Part shown: positions 34,131 to 45,120 of the stretch, one piece after another
Position numbering within the stretch: the stretch's first letter is position 1
Layout: each line of letters begins with the position of its first letter
Assembly (NCBI GenBank): GCA_017311185.1
Contig: JAESUZ010003091.1
Coordinates: 434,001 to 498,000, forward strand
Direction of reading: 5' to 3'
Source: Proteles cristata cristata
Taxonomy: Eukaryota > Chordata > Mammalia > Carnivora > Hyaenidae
Length of the DNA stretch: 64,000 nt
Made by a program: the position numbers and the translations under genes
Notes under the pieces: generated by a model
Database searches by the model: none
What the model was told of the DNA's origin: nothing
What the model saw: the letters and a program-made list of their open reading frames with translations, nothing else

Positions 34131-34350
34131 GGGCGCCTGGGTGGCTTAGTCGGTTAAGCGACCGACTTTCGCTTGGGTCATGATCTCGCGGTTCGTGGGT
34201 TCGAGCCCCGCGTCGGGCTCTGTGCTGACTGCCAGCTCGGAGCCTGGAGCCTGTTTCAGTCTGTGACTCCCTCTCTCTCTGACCCTCCCCTGCTCACGCT
34301 GTCTCTCTCTCTCTCTCTCTAGAAATAAATAAAACATTAAAAAAGAAAAA
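34131..34350 (+). mobile_element. tRNA-Lys SINE, group A
   Basis: GGGCGCCTGGGTGGCTTAGTC to CTAGAAATAAATAAAACATT. Perfect duplication AAGAACAGAACAG at 34118-34130 and 34351-34363. A clean near-consensus copy. Confidence 0.95.
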
Positions 34351-34363
34351 AAGAACAGAACAG

Positions 34364-35185
34364 TGACTGAAGGAGAAGTCCTCGCGCATGAGAGGGCGGA
34401 GTGGCATTCGGGGCTCAGGTCAAGGGCACAGGAGTCCCCCCTCCCCCAGCTGCCCTCCCTCCCTGCCTCCTCATGACGTGCCATCTGTGCTCCTAGTGCC
34501 CACCCCCGGGACTCGGGCTCCGCCGTGTGGCACCTTGGCCAGCAGGACGCTAGCACACAGGACACAGCAGAGGGCCGTGCGCTGCCTCCTGCTCACGGCC
34601 TCTGCTTCGCTGGAACTTTCCCGGGCAAGCCTGCGGGGTGACGAGAGACCCCTGCACGTGTGGGGGTAGCACGTTTGGGGCGGAGGGAACAGCCAGGGCG
34701 AAGGTCCCACGGCAGGAGCTCTCCTGGTGTGTCTGAGAGGGCAAAGGGCCAGCGTGGCTGCAGCCCAGTGAGGACAGGGACAGAACGGAGGCAGGGAGGT
34801 CACAGGGACTTTGCAGACTCTCCGAGGACTCGGGCTATCCCTCGGAGTGGAATGAGAAGCTGAGGCGGCGTGGTCTGGCTTCTGCGTTATAAGACTGCTT
34901 CGGTGCTGCTGCAAGGCAGATACGAGGTGACACAAAGCAGGGAAACCGGGGGCCCGGGGGTGTCACGCTAACGAGACCAGGGGGCCCACCGTGGAGGTGG
35001 GGAGAAGAGGTCGGATTCCAACTGTGCTGGCAGCTTTGAACTTAGAGGATGTGCAGAGGGGCTGAAGGTGGGGTGACTCCGTGGGACGAAGCAGGAGCTC
35101 TGAGCTGAAGACGGCCCAGAGACCCTGCCCGGACAGGCTTGCGGTCCCACCTGGAGGTTCTCAGCACTCTCCCTTCCAGCTGCAC
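34364..35185. other. Intergenic, GC-rich, no gene seen
   Basis: Unique sequence, no exon signals. Confidence 0.5.
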
Positions 35186-35465
35186 GGGCCCTTTTTTCAT
35201 TCAGTAAACACATTCACTTCTTTCCTGCCTCAGGACCTTGGCACGTGCTGTGGCATCTGTCCCCTTGCTCCTTGCCTGGGCAAACTTTGTCAAGGGGTCA
35301 CGGCTTAAAAGCACTTCATGCAGACCTTCCTGGGACCCCCACCGTTATTCCGTTCTCCTTCCTCCTTCCACCCTGCTCTTCCCTTTTCCGGCGCTCGCTG
35401 TAATGATGTACATAACCCTGTACTTGCTAGTTTGATGTCTGTCTCCACTGGGTTACAGAGAGCAA
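35186..35465 (+). mobile_element. L2 fragment
   Basis: CCTCAGGACCTTGGCACGTG, CAGACCTTCCTGGGACCCCC and GTGATG/TGTACATAACCCTGTACTTG-like text followed by GTCTGTCTCCACTGGGTTAC match the L2 3' layout. Followed directly by a MIR. Confidence 0.55.
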
Positions 35466-35479
35466 GGCCCCTCCCTGGC

Positions 35480-35685
35480 TAAGCTCCAGGGCACAGGCTG
35501 CCTGGATGCAAGTCTCTCTTCTTCCCATTGAAACCTGTGTGAATTTGGAAAAGCGACTAAGCCATCTGGCCTCAGTTTCCTCCTTGAAAACACGGCAGCA
35601 ACGTTAAGCGCGAGCCCCAGGGAGATCATTGACGTAAAGAATCAGCTCCGCGCCAGAGACTTTGTTCCATGAACATTAGTTATCA
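35480..35685 (+). mobile_element. MIR element
   Basis: GTGTGAATTTGGAAAAGCGAC then CTGGCCTCAGTTTCCTCCTTG (MIR: ttgggcaagtcacttaacc...cctcagtttcctcatctg; first 20 bases of each seen) and CCAGGGAGATCATTGACGTAA-type end. Nearly full length. Confidence 0.7.
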
Positions 35686-37170
35686 AGCTAGCGGTGGAAA
35701 GAAGACTGGTGTGAGAATTATCTAGAAGCGCGCAGCCTGTTTACACGATTTACCAGTATTTGGGAAGCGTTCCGAGTGGCCTAATGAGCAGCGCTCCAGG
35801 TACCTGACTGCCTGGACGAGGCAGGTTTGAAACGGCCTCTTGGCAAATGCACATTTGGGGCAATAAGATGTATGGCATTTGTTGTTTATGGTTGCTCAGC
35901 ATCCAAATATCTATGGGGGCGGGGCACGGGTCCGGAGGGGCGGGAGACGGGGCTCCCCTACGGAAGCCCGGCGGGGCCAGACTCCCTCTCCCAGATCACA
36001 TTGCCGAGGGAGCTTGGGCCTTTCAACCTGGACTCATCCCGCTTCGGACTTTGTCACTGGAGGAGGGTCATGGAGAAGCTGGGGCCACTGAGACGCCATC
36101 CTCTGGTGTCAGGGCAGGGGCGGGGGGCGGTTATTCTCACTCGTCCCTCCCTGTGTTTCTGCCTCCCGGCCTTCTGGGTTCCTGCCCGAATGATGAGCCT
36201 ACCCTGTGATTCTCTGGGCCGCCCATCATCCTCCCAGAAAATTCCTTTCGGGCTGTCATTAGCCAGAGTTGTTTTCTGTTGTGGCAAGCAGGAACTCTGA
36301 CTCTTCTGCCCTCCCCAAAGGGGCTGAGCACCAACCCCCAGAAAACCTCCGCCGTCACCCTCTACTCCACCCAAGCCTTTCCCAGGAGCACAAAAGTCCC
36401 CTGGAGTGCTCGTGAGTCAGTCTGTACGGTGCCCACAAACCAGGGTGAAAGGTGCGGCACGCTGATATTTGGAAACATCGAGAACATCCTCCCACCCTGC
36501 CCCAAACATCGATGGGTGTCTCCAGGGCAGGGCTGCTCCGGAAGAAAGGGGTAGAGGCAAAGGGAGCTAAGTGTCGACCTTGAGCTTCAAAGTTGTCCTT
36601 GCCTCAGGATCGACAGTCACCAGTCAGGGGCAAGAGCGCCTTCTTCGCGGCGACTCCAACCCGCTCTCTGGGCGGGACCAGGGGGCACCACGGAGCTCAG
36701 GGGGCCCCGGGCCTGCTGGCTGGGTGAGGGCGTGGGGGCGCCGCCCCCTCAGAGCACCCTGCATGTATGTACACGTACCGCGGACGTGGTGACGCAGACA
36801 AGTACTCGTCTCTCGCCTGGGCAGGGAGGGCCTGAGGCAGCCCCCTCCCTTAAGTTTCCCACGGAGGTGGCTGCGAGAGGGTTCTGGGGCCAGAAGATGC
36901 TGGGAGTCTGCGTGACACGGGGACAAAGGAGGCTGGATGGACCCCGGGCCTTCTTGGTGAATGCTGGCAGCTGTGGGTACCAGGAGGCATGGACACCCGC
37001 CTGGACAGATACCAGCAACTGATGGCCAGTGGGGCCAAAGACCATCGTTATAGAGGCCAGCGGAGCAAATGAGTGACCACGATCAGAAGCCGTCTCCTAC
37101 TGGCACTAGCTGGAACCCTCGGGAGAAAGGGAAACTCAGGAAATCCTGAATTCTTTAAAAAAATGTTTCC
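35686..37170. other. Intergenic, GC-rich, no gene seen
   Basis: Two short CpG-dense spots at 35915-35975 and 36600-36830, too short to call islands. Frames up to 157 codons without domains. GGAAGCGTTCCGAGTGG region (35762-) is unique. Confidence 0.5.
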
Positions 37171-37296
37171 GGGGGCACCTGGGTGGCTCGGTCGGTTGGG
37201 TGTCCGACCTCAGCTCAGGTCATGATCTCACGGTTGGTGGGATCAAGCCCCCATCGGGTGCTGTGCTGACAACTCAGAGCCTGGAACCTCCTTCGG

Positions 37297-37354
<58 letters not shown>

Positions 37355-37414
37355 TCTCTCCCTCTGCTCCTCCCCCACTAGTGCTGTCTTTCTCTTTCAA
37401 AAATAAATGAAGAA
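37171..37414 (+). mobile_element. tRNA-Lys SINE, group B, with expanded (TC)n
   Basis: GGGGGCACCTGGGTGGCTCG head; the body holds about 30 TC units (37300-37360) where other copies have 5-8. Tail CAAAAATAAATGAAG. Confidence 0.92.
37300..37360. repeat. (TC)n microsatellite within a SINE
   Basis: About 30 uninterrupted TC units from slippage in the SINE body; polypurine on the minus strand, able to form triplex DNA. Confidence 0.92.
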
Positions 37415-37698
37415 AAGGTGCCCACAGAACGCAACATAAAAAACAGAGACAGAGACGGGAATTCAAGTCGGTCATGGAAAATAAAAAAACACACCCCCAC
37501 ATCTGACTGCAAAGTTTCTATCTGCTACAGAAGCATCCCTCCCCCTAAGGAACCTCCCCCCCTCCCATCATTGCCCGAGAGAACAAAGGGTGGACAGATC
37601 TTCCTATGGTCTTTAAGGGGACCCGTGGAGACGTTTGTAGAACTTTGAAACCTTGCTCTCAAGCCTTGCTTTTTTTTTTTTTTTAAGAGTTCATGTTT

Positions 37699-37913
37699 GG
37701 GGCGCCTGGGTGGCTTAGTCGGTTAAGCGTCCGACTTTCGCTTAGGTCATGATCTCGCGGGTTCGTGGGTTCGAGCCTGCGTCGGGCTCTGTGCTGACTG
37801 CCAGCTCAGAGCCTGGAGCCTGTTTCAGTCTGTGACTCCTCTCTCTCTGACCTCCCCTGCTCACGCTGTCTCTCTCTCTCTCTCTCCTAGAAATAAATAA
37901 AACATTAAAAAAA
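37699..37913 (+). mobile_element. tRNA-Lys SINE, group A, nested
   Basis: GGGGCGCCTGGGTGGCTTAG to CTAGAAATAAATAAAACATT. Perfect 14-bp duplication AAGAGTTCATGTTT at 37685-37698 and 37914-37927. It lies in the T-rich tail of the neighbouring inverted SINE. Confidence 0.95.
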
Positions 37914-38150
37914 AAGAGTTCATGTTTTATTATTACTACTTTAACGTTTATTTACTTTTGAGAGAGAGACAGTGCAAGGGGGGAAGGGGCAGAGAGAGAG
38001 GGAGACACAGAATCTGAAGCAGGTCCCAGGTTCCCGCTGTCAGCACAGATCCCAGCGCGGGGCTCGAACTTAGGAACGAACTTAGGAACCATGAGATCAT
38101 GCCCTGAGCCAAAGTCGGATGCTTAACCAACTGATCCACTCTGGCGCCCA
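37914..38150 (-). mobile_element. tRNA-Lys SINE, group B, host of a nested SINE
   Basis: Body AAGCAGGTCCCAGGTTCCCG and head CCACTCTGGCGCCC on the minus strand. Its own duplication is AAGCCTTGCTTTT (37661) and AAGGCTTGCCTTT (38151), so the group A SINE inserted later. The B-box region holds a small tandem duplication (TTAGGAACGAACTTAGGAAC). Confidence 0.88.
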
Positions 38151-38204
38151 AAGGCTTGCCTTTATTAAGCCCTGACTGAGTGCCACCAGGCTAAACACCG
38201 TTTT

Positions 38205-38270
38205 TGTTATTTCTGAGCCAGGTGGGAAATCGTTCCCATCCTGCAGGTGAGAAAACTGGGGCACAGAGGT
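38205..38270 (-). mobile_element. MIR fragment
   Basis: CCATCCTGCAGGTGAGAAAAC then TGGGGCACAGAGGT is reversed MIR core (first 20: CCATCCTGCAGGTGAGAAAA). Confidence 0.55.
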
Positions 38271-38830
38271 ATCGAATGAAAGAGCCAGGATGCCTTGGGC
38301 TGATTGACCGCAGGACGGTTCGAGTCGTGGCAGCCGTAAAAGTGGGCTCCTCCGCGAACTTGGAAAACTGCTCTGGGGCTTTAAGCCCGAAGGTGTTGCT
38401 GGGAGATGGGAGGCTTGGGAGGGACGAGGTAAATTAAAGCGCAGGTTCTGGGAGGGAACTCAGGCAGGAGCGGGGCGGCCCCTGGTGGACGTGACGAGAA
38501 TGGCAGCTCGGTGGCGGAGACCGCGCCCAGGGCCCTGAATGGCAGTAGAGGTGGGGACAGGACCCAGAGGCGCTGAGACAGGTTGCTGTGGGTGGGGGGG
38601 GGGGGGTCTGGACATCAGTGGGACCGGAGAGGGGTATTCTGGGAGGACAGGGAGGGGCGAGGAAATCCACCTTCACTGAGTGCTGACCATATGCTTAGAT
38701 ACATTGGGCACCTGCAAACCAGAACACCAAGGTCGTGAACTCAAGATCAAAGTTGAATTCAGCTCAGTGACATGGGACGAAACAGATGTCTTTATAATAC
38801 TGGGGGGACAAGATAACAGAACATAAAAAC
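38271..38830. other. Intergenic, no gene seen
   Basis: Unique sequence with a G-run (38591-38606). Confidence 0.5.
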
Positions 38831-40086
38831 ATGTCCATCAAGAAAGTGAAAGCCACTGCATGGGATGGGAGAAAATATTTGCAAATCATATACCTGATAA
38901 GGGGCTTTATTCATAATACATACAAAAATCTCTCATAACTCAACACTAAAAAGACAACCCGATTTAAAAATGGGCAAACGATTTGAATAGACATTTCTCC
39001 AAAGAAAACATGCAAGGGCCAAGAACAAGAAAAAACCCTAGGGAAATACCACTTCACACCCACTAGGATGGCTAAAATGAAAAAGTCCGGTATTAGCGGG
39101 TATGAGTGAGGATGTGGATAAATCTGAACCCTTTTACATTGTGAATAGCATTATCAAATGGTGCAGCCAACTTGGAGAAAGGTTTGGCAATGCTTCAAAA
39201 CGTTAAATATATAGTGATCTTGTGACTGGGTAATCCCGCTATCTATACACTCAAGATTTTTTTATTAAATTTTTTTCAATTAAAACAAAAAACATGTCCA
39301 CACAAAAACTTGTACAGGACTGTTCACAGCAGTATTATTCCTAATAGCCGACACCTAACAGGCATTGGAGGTGCAGTGATGGGCAGAGCTGCCTCCCGTA
39401 ATGGCCAAAGAGTGGAAACAACCCAAACGTCCATCCACTGATGAATAATACGTATCATATCCACCCAAAGCAAAGTTATTCAGTAATAAAAAGGAACGAA
39501 GGGCTGATGCATTCTATAATATGGATGAACCCTGAAAATATTATGCTCAGTGAAAGAAGCTGGACACGAAAGGCCACATTGCATGACTCCATTTAATTTT
39601 TTTTTTTAATTTTTATTTATTTCTAGGAGAGAGAGAGAGAGACAGCGTGAGCAGGGGAGGGTCAGAGAGAGAGGGACTCACAGACTGAAACAGGCTCCAG
39701 GCTCTGAGCCGGCAGTCAGCACAGAGCCCGACGCGGGGCTCGAACCCACACACCACGAGACCATGACCCAAGCGAAAGTCGGACGCTCAACCGACTAAGC
39801 CACCCAGGCGCCCCTGCATGACTCCATTTAAAAGAAATGTCCCACACAGGCACGTCCATAGGGACAGAAAGTGGATTAGCGCTTGCCAGGGGCTGGGCAA
39901 GGGGTGATAAGGGGTGACTGCGAACGGTTGCTGGATTTCTTTTTGGGGTGAGGAAAACGTTCCAAAGTCAGATAGTGGTGGTAGTTGCACAAGCTTGGGG
40001 ATATACTGAAAAACCCTGAATTGTACACTTTGAAGTGGGTCGATTTTCCAGTATACGAATTATATTTTAATAAAGCTGTTATTTAA
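38831..40086 (+). mobile_element. Decayed L1 (ORF2 3' end plus 3'UTR), interrupted by a SINE
   Basis: GAGAAAATATTTGCAAATCA, TAAAAATGGGCAAACGATTT, CATTTCTCCAAAGAAAACAT, ACCACTTCACACCCACTAGG, AGTGGAAACAACCCAAACGT, AATATTATGCTCAGTGAAAG and TTGTACACTTTGAAGTGGG are L1 3' landmarks in order over about 1.2 kb. ORF2 is interrupted by many stops and frame breaks, so the copy is dead. The SINE at 39597-39814 splits it. Confidence 0.85.
39597..39814 (-). mobile_element. tRNA-Lys SINE, group A
   Basis: Ends GCCACCCAGGCGCCCC. Perfect 17-bp duplication TGCATGACTCCATTTAA at 39580-39596 and 39815-39831, inside the L1. Confidence 0.95.
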
Positions 40087-40097
40087 AAACATATACA

Positions 40098-40213
40098 GGG
40101 GCGCCTGGGTGGCTCAGTCGGTAAAGCGTCTGACTTCGGCTCAGGTCATGATCGCGTGGTTCGTGAGTTCTGTGCTGACAGCTCGGAGCCTGGAGCCAGC
40201 CTGGGATTCTGTG

Positions 40214-40244
<31 letters not shown>

Positions 40245-40305
40245 GTACCGCCCCTACTCACACTCTGTCTCTCTCTCTCAAAAATAAACATTAAAAAATG
40301 TTTTT
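40098..40305 (+). mobile_element. tRNA-Lys SINE, group B, B-box deletion
   Basis: GGGGCGCCTGGGTGGCTCAG head. The segment from the B box to the CTCTGTGCTG region is shortened (GGTTCGTGAGTTCTGTGCTG). Duplication AAACATATACA at 40087-40097 and 40306-40316, at the L1 3' end. Confidence 0.93.
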
Positions 40306-40485
40306 AAACATATACAAAGCAAAAACTGTAGAAAATGCATGGAGGAGTAGACATGGAAGCGTCTCTCCGTCCTGAACTGATATTTGAAAAAGGAAGAAAA
40401 TAATCATGCTTCTCAGAAGCCGTATGTTGCAAACATATATTGCAAATAATGAATACATCTTTACAAGGGTCACCCATCCACTCCT

Positions 40486-40603
40486 TTTTTAAATAAGCTT
40501 ATTTAATTATGTTTTAGTAATCTCTATACCCAACATGGGGCAGGATCTCACGACTCTGAGATCAAGAGTTGCCCGCTCTTCTGACTGAGCCAGCCAGTGC
40601 CCC
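40486..40603 (-). mobile_element. Old tRNA-Lys SINE
   Basis: TAATCTCTATACCCAACATG, GATCTCACGACTCTGAGATC and CTGAGCCAGCCAGTGCCCC: reversed short-body carnivore SINE. Confidence 0.8.
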
Positions 40604-42620
40604 TCATCCCCTCCTTTATTCAACAGATTTATATTGAGTACCAATCATGTGTGCAGTATCATTCAAAGCCCTGGGGACACAGCCCCGGGGGCGGGGGGCA
40701 GGGAGGGTATCTGCCTTGGTGTCACTTTCGTTCTAGAGGCAACGTAATCTTTATAAACATTTCTGAAAATTCACTTAGATGGTGAAGGAAATCTCAATAA
40801 ACCCCAAAAGAAATAGTACAGACAAGCCCCATTTTTTATCACCACAACTGAACACATTAGGCATAAATAATCAAAGTAGAAATAAAATCCTCCAACCGCT
40901 TAGAAACTTTAACGCTTTCTCATAAACAACCTTCTGTTCAGAGAGAACATTAAGACCCCATTGCAGAGCACTCGAAAAACAAATTAATATAGAAAACATA
41001 CACATGCATGTCCCTGGGAGGCCTATTTCTTCAAGTAAAGTCGGAGCCAAAGTGTGGGGAGCTCCTTGTGATCACTGCTGTTATTTAACATTTTCCTGGA
41101 AGGAGTGATCAATACAATTCCACAAGAGAACAAAATAAGAAGTGCCATTGCTCACAGACAGTGTCAGATTGCCAATGATCGGAGAGATGAATTCCCATTG
41201 CCATGGAGCCCGGAGTGATAGGGACACTGTCATCATGCCTTGTCCGTGGGGACACAGATTGATGCGAGGGTGCCCCAGCTTCGGCTCAACACTCCCACTT
41301 CTGGAAAGTTTCCTGTAGAGACACACAAGCGTTTAGGTGGGCCCTTTGCAAGGGGCTGAAAACAACTCGGCATCGGCATCGTTGACAGCCACACAGGGAG
41401 CCAGGAAGAGAAGCAGGTCTATAAATCTATTGTTCTCCAGTGGGGGGCGATCTTGCACCCCAGGGGACATTTCATAACACCTGGAAACCTGTATTATTTT
41501 CGTTCAGTGGAGGGCAGGGTCACGGCAGCTTGGTGGCCGGAGGCCAGGGATGCTGGGCGGGGCGCTGGGCTGCCCCCAACGTTTCCTGATCCAACCCCGA
41601 ATACCAGTAGTGTCACACTTGAGAAACCCTGGTATAAAGTCCCCACAAGGAATAGTTCAACTTTTTCAAACGTTCAGAATCGCATTTCTACCATGACCCC
41701 GTATTTTTTCTAACTATGTTTACGCTGGTACACACACAGAGAAAATACTGGAAAATGCACCCCAAACCGCTCTGTCGTTCAGCAAACATTGGGCACCCCA
41801 GGGTCCCGGGCACCACTCTGTCCTACAGGCTGGGCACACATCAGGGGCTCTGCCTTCGTGGGAACCCTGGGGATTCTGGGGAGGCGCCCAGGAGATCGGA
41901 ATTTTCTACATTCCAGGCTTTTGCGGTTTTGACTTTTTTTTTTAACCAAGAACTTTATATTACTTTGTAAATTAAGAAAACAGCAAATACCATAGCAGCC
42001 AACAAGCACACAGATGCCGAGGAAAGTCAGGCAGGGGGAGTCACAGGGTTCAAGCAGCAGGGGGGCTGGGCAGGTGCAGGGACTCTCCCCACCCCCTGCT
42101 CTTCCTCCTGGGGTGACCGAGACACCCACAGTCCAGGAGAAACGAAGGCGGGACAACGCCACAGAGAGAAGCCCGCAGGTGGCCTCGCGCGCCTTTACCC
42201 ACTTCAGCATCGTCCTGTGGCGGCACCATGATAGACGACACCGCCGCCCCAGTGAGTTACGCTCTCAGACCGGCCCTCGTCCCCTTCGTCCTAAATTCAA
42301 GCCTTCTTATCCTTCAACAGCTACTCTTCCACCCACCCTCGTGGTTCAAGCGCTATTTGAGGTGGTTAACAGCCCGCATGTGTGTCCAATACAAGGTCAG
42401 CACCTTTCTCTGGGGAACCTTCTTGCAGATTCCAAGACCAAAGAAAACACAGGTATGGCCACAGCCGTATCCCTTCACCCCAAGGAGACAAAGCTAAACC
42501 GCCGAGGGAAGGTGAAATGGGTCTTTGGACACAAATGGAGGCCTCTGCGCTCTCCTGCCCCCTAGTGGGCACCCAAGGCCTCCCTCTGAACTGGCTTCAG
42601 GCCACCAGGATTCCATCCAG
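40604..42620. other. Intergenic, no gene seen
   Basis: 40800-41160 is AT-rich unique sequence; 41440-42560 is more GC-rich. Frames up to 183 codons at 42014-42565 on plus and 143 on minus overlap fully and show no domain. Confidence 0.5.
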
Positions 42621-42639
42621 CAACGACAGAACAGTTATG

Positions 42640-42755
42640 GAAGGTGTTTTTGCATATTCTATTCTTGAGTTGTCCCTACAAGTAGAACAGATGGAAGCAT
42701 TATTGACGCCCCCTGTATAGATAAAGAAACTGAGGCTTAGAGAGAATTTAATCTT
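42640..42755 (-). mobile_element. MIR fragment
   Basis: ATAGATAAAGAAACTGAGGC and TTAGAGAGAATTT are the reversed MIR core. Confidence 0.6.
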
Positions 42756-42811
42756 CTATGGGCCCCCTCTCATCAGTAAACAGAGGACTCCTCGTTACTG
42801 CCCAAGTCCTT

Positions 42812-43046
42812 TTATTTTTTTTTATTTTTATTTTTATTTTAAACTTTTTTTTTTTTTCTAGGATAGAGAGAGACAGCGTGAACAGGGGAGGGTCAGAGAG
42901 AGAGGGAGACACAGACTCTGAAACAGGCTCCAGGCTCTGAGCTGGCAGTCAGCACAGAGCCCACGCGGGCTCGAACCCACAAACCGTGAGATCATGACCT
43001 AAGCTGAAAGCCGGACACTTAACCGACTAAGCCACCCAAGCGCTCC
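42812..43046 (-). mobile_element. tRNA-Lys SINE, group A, first of a tandem pair
   Basis: T-rich tail on the left; head GCCACCCAAGCGCTCC. It lies in the T-rich tail of the next SINE, same orientation; a T-rich motif TTATTTTTATTTTA flanks it on both sides. Confidence 0.9.
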
Positions 43047-43076
43047 TTATTTTTATTTTATATTTTTATTTATTTC

Positions 43077-43110
<34 letters not shown>

Positions 43111-43281
43111 CGTGAGCAGGGAGGGTCAGAGAGAGAGGGAGACACAGACTCTGAAACAGGCTCCAGGCTCTGAGCTGGCAGTCAGCACAGGGCCCGACGC
43201 GGGGCTCGAACCCACGAACCGCGAGATCATGACCAAAGCGAAAGTTGGTCGCTTAACCGACTAAGCCACCCAGGCGCCCCG
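43047..43281 (-). mobile_element. tRNA-Lys SINE, group A, second of a tandem pair
   Basis: Ends GCCACCCAGGCGCCCC at 43280. The duplication TGCCCAAGTCCTT flanks the pair as a unit (42799-42811 and 43282-43294). Confidence 0.93.
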
Positions 43282-43294
43282 TGCCCAAGTCCTT

Positions 43295-43763
43295 CTAATA
43301 AAGCCAAAATGAATTTTTAGCTGGATGTCCAATCCTAGAAACCAGCATGGATTTTTCCTCATTGACTTGAAAAATACTTATGAGGGCCTCCTAAGGGCCG
43401 AGTACTACTTAGCAGGTCCAGGGTCTTATCTCCCAGGAGCAGGCGCGTCGACCCAGAAGTAAGCGACCGAGATGCCCGGGCCTGCGCCCTGTGTTGGGAA
43501 GCACAGAAGGTGAGATTGGTTTCAGCTTCTCGCTTCATTGCAGCCTCAGGTGTGTTCAGGTCCAGTGGTAGCCAACGTGTACCAGGAGCTCTCCGCTGTC
43601 TTCACACCACATGGCAGGGGGGTGGGGGTGGGGGGAGGCTCCAAGAGGCTGCCTTCTAGACCATTTATCTTAATACTTTCCTCAAAGTCATTATAAGTCT
43701 TTTTTTCTCAAAGTAATATACACAAATAATTTTAAAAATCATCATAATAAAACAGCTTGCATA
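43295..43763. other. Intergenic, no gene seen
   Basis: Unique or very old sequence, with a G-rich stretch at 43616-43637. Confidence 0.5.
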
Positions 43764-43962
43764 AGGTGCCTGGGTGGCTCAGTTTGGTTAAGCTTCCGAC
43801 TTCAGCTCAGGTCACCATCTCACAGTTCATGGGTTCAAAGCCCTCATTGGACTCTGTGCTGACAGCTCGGAGACTGGCGCCTGCTTCGGGTTCTGTGTCT
43901 CCCTCTCTCTCTGCCCCTCCCCTGCTCACGCTCTGTCTCTCTTTCAAAAATAAATAAACACT
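43764..43962 (+). mobile_element. tRNA-Lys SINE, group B
   Basis: AGGTGCCTGGGTGGCTCAG head, CAAAAATAAATAAACACT tail. Confidence 0.9.
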
Positions 43963-43990
43963 AAAATTTCTTTTTATGAAAAAAAAAACC

Positions 43991-44521
43991 TGCCCTTGGC
44001 TCTGGACAGAGACGCTATCTCTAACTTCCGGGACTGTTCACTCCAGAAATATCCTTGAAAAACTCCAGACAAAGACAGCCAATGCCTGTGGTGTACTAAC
44101 TTCACGCAAGAGACGCGTGAAGAATTCTCTCTCAACAATGAAAAAGGCCTACCTAATGATTAAGCGAAAACAATAGAAGAATGCAAATGTGGCAGTGTAT
44201 AAAGTTCCCACGCTCTGGGCCATTCTCCACCTGTCCTAACCAACCCAGGGCTGGATCCCGGACAATTAGGCTGCCTCTACACCCCGGAGCCCAGTGAAAT
44301 GTTCATTCAGACCAGCCAGTCCTAAACCTGCTTAGCCATTCTTCCCAATGAAATAAAGGCTCTTGCCTACACTTCTGCCTCACTGCCTCTGCCTCTTGAC
44401 CAACCTGGTGCTTCTCCATGCCTCCATGTGGCACGCCATGTCTCCTTCCTCTCGGGAACTGTGAGTAACACTATCTGCCTGGAGTCGGGGGTCTCCTGAC
44501 CCCTTGGCCTCATCATACCTC
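43991..44521 (+). mobile_element. Candidate endogenous-retrovirus solo LTR
   Basis: A TATA-like box (GTGTATAAAG, 44196-44205), then AATAAAGG at 44352, then a pyrimidine-rich stretch and GGAACTGTGAGTAACACTAT. This is the U3-R-U5 layout of an LTR. Outer limits (TGCCC...ACCTCA) are guesses. No internal viral genes are present. I cannot name the family, and an unrelated old repeat remains possible. Confidence 0.4.
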
Positions 44522-44529
44522 AACAATAG

Positions 44530-44885
44530 TCAAACCTACATTCCAACATTGCATCTCTTACTATCAGATAGGCAAAAGCTTGACAACCCACCCTGTTCGT
44601 GAGGCCATGGGAAACCAAGTGCTCTAACCTGTGGCTGGAGGGAATGCGAAATGGTTAAGCATTAATGGAGAGAAACTGGGTCATGTCTGACAGCACTACA
44701 TATGCATTTACTTTGTGACCCTAAGCCAATTCTACTTCTAGGAATCTACCCAGAATATAAACCTTCCACAATAAAAAATACATAGGCAGATTACTAGTTA
44801 TGGCATTGTTTGTAATTACAAAATATTGGAAAGATGCTGAATACCTGTACGTAGGCAATTTGTTGAATCGACTACAGAATATGCA
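44530..44885 (+). mobile_element. L1 fragment (ORF2 3' part)
   Basis: GGCAAAAGCTTGACAACCCA, GGAGGGAATGCGAAATGG, TTCTACTTCTAGGAATCTAC and AAATATTGGAAAGATGCTG are L1 landmarks in order. Decayed. Confidence 0.7.
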
Positions 44886-44944
44886 TACAGGTAGTGGTGT
44901 GGGAGTGGGGTGATCTCTATAAAGTGATATAAAATGATTTCCAG

Positions 44945-45067
44945 GGATGCCTGGCTGGCTCAGTCAGTAGAGCATGAGACTCTTGATCCTGATCAGAGTT
45001 GTAAGTTCGAGACTCATGTTGGGTGTAGAGATTACTTGAGAATAAAATCTTTAAAAAGAAATTAAAT
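44945..45067 (+). mobile_element. Old tRNA-Lys SINE
   Basis: GGGATGCCTGGCTGGCTCAG head, TTGTAAGTTCGAGACTCATG B-box region, AATAAAATCTTTAAAAA tail. Short-bodied older subfamily; its tail seeds the CATA microsatellite. Confidence 0.85.
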
Positions 45068-45120
45068 ACATACATACATACATACATACATACATACATA
45101 CATACATACATACATACATA
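45068..45120. repeat. (CATA)n microsatellite
   Basis: About 13 CATA units grown from the SINE tail. Confidence 0.95.

Noticed and set aside
34131..34205. tRNA gene-like A and B boxes
   Set aside because: This is the tRNA-Lys-derived head of a SINE with an A-rich tail and target duplication, not a functional tRNA gene. The same holds for the other SINE copies.
38831..40086. Reverse-transcriptase gene
   Set aside because: Only the 3' end of L1 ORF2 is present, with many stops and a SINE insertion. It is a dead copy.
45068..45120. Regular array that could look like CRISPR or a minisatellite
   Set aside because: It is a pure tetranucleotide microsatellite with no spacers, in mammalian DNA.
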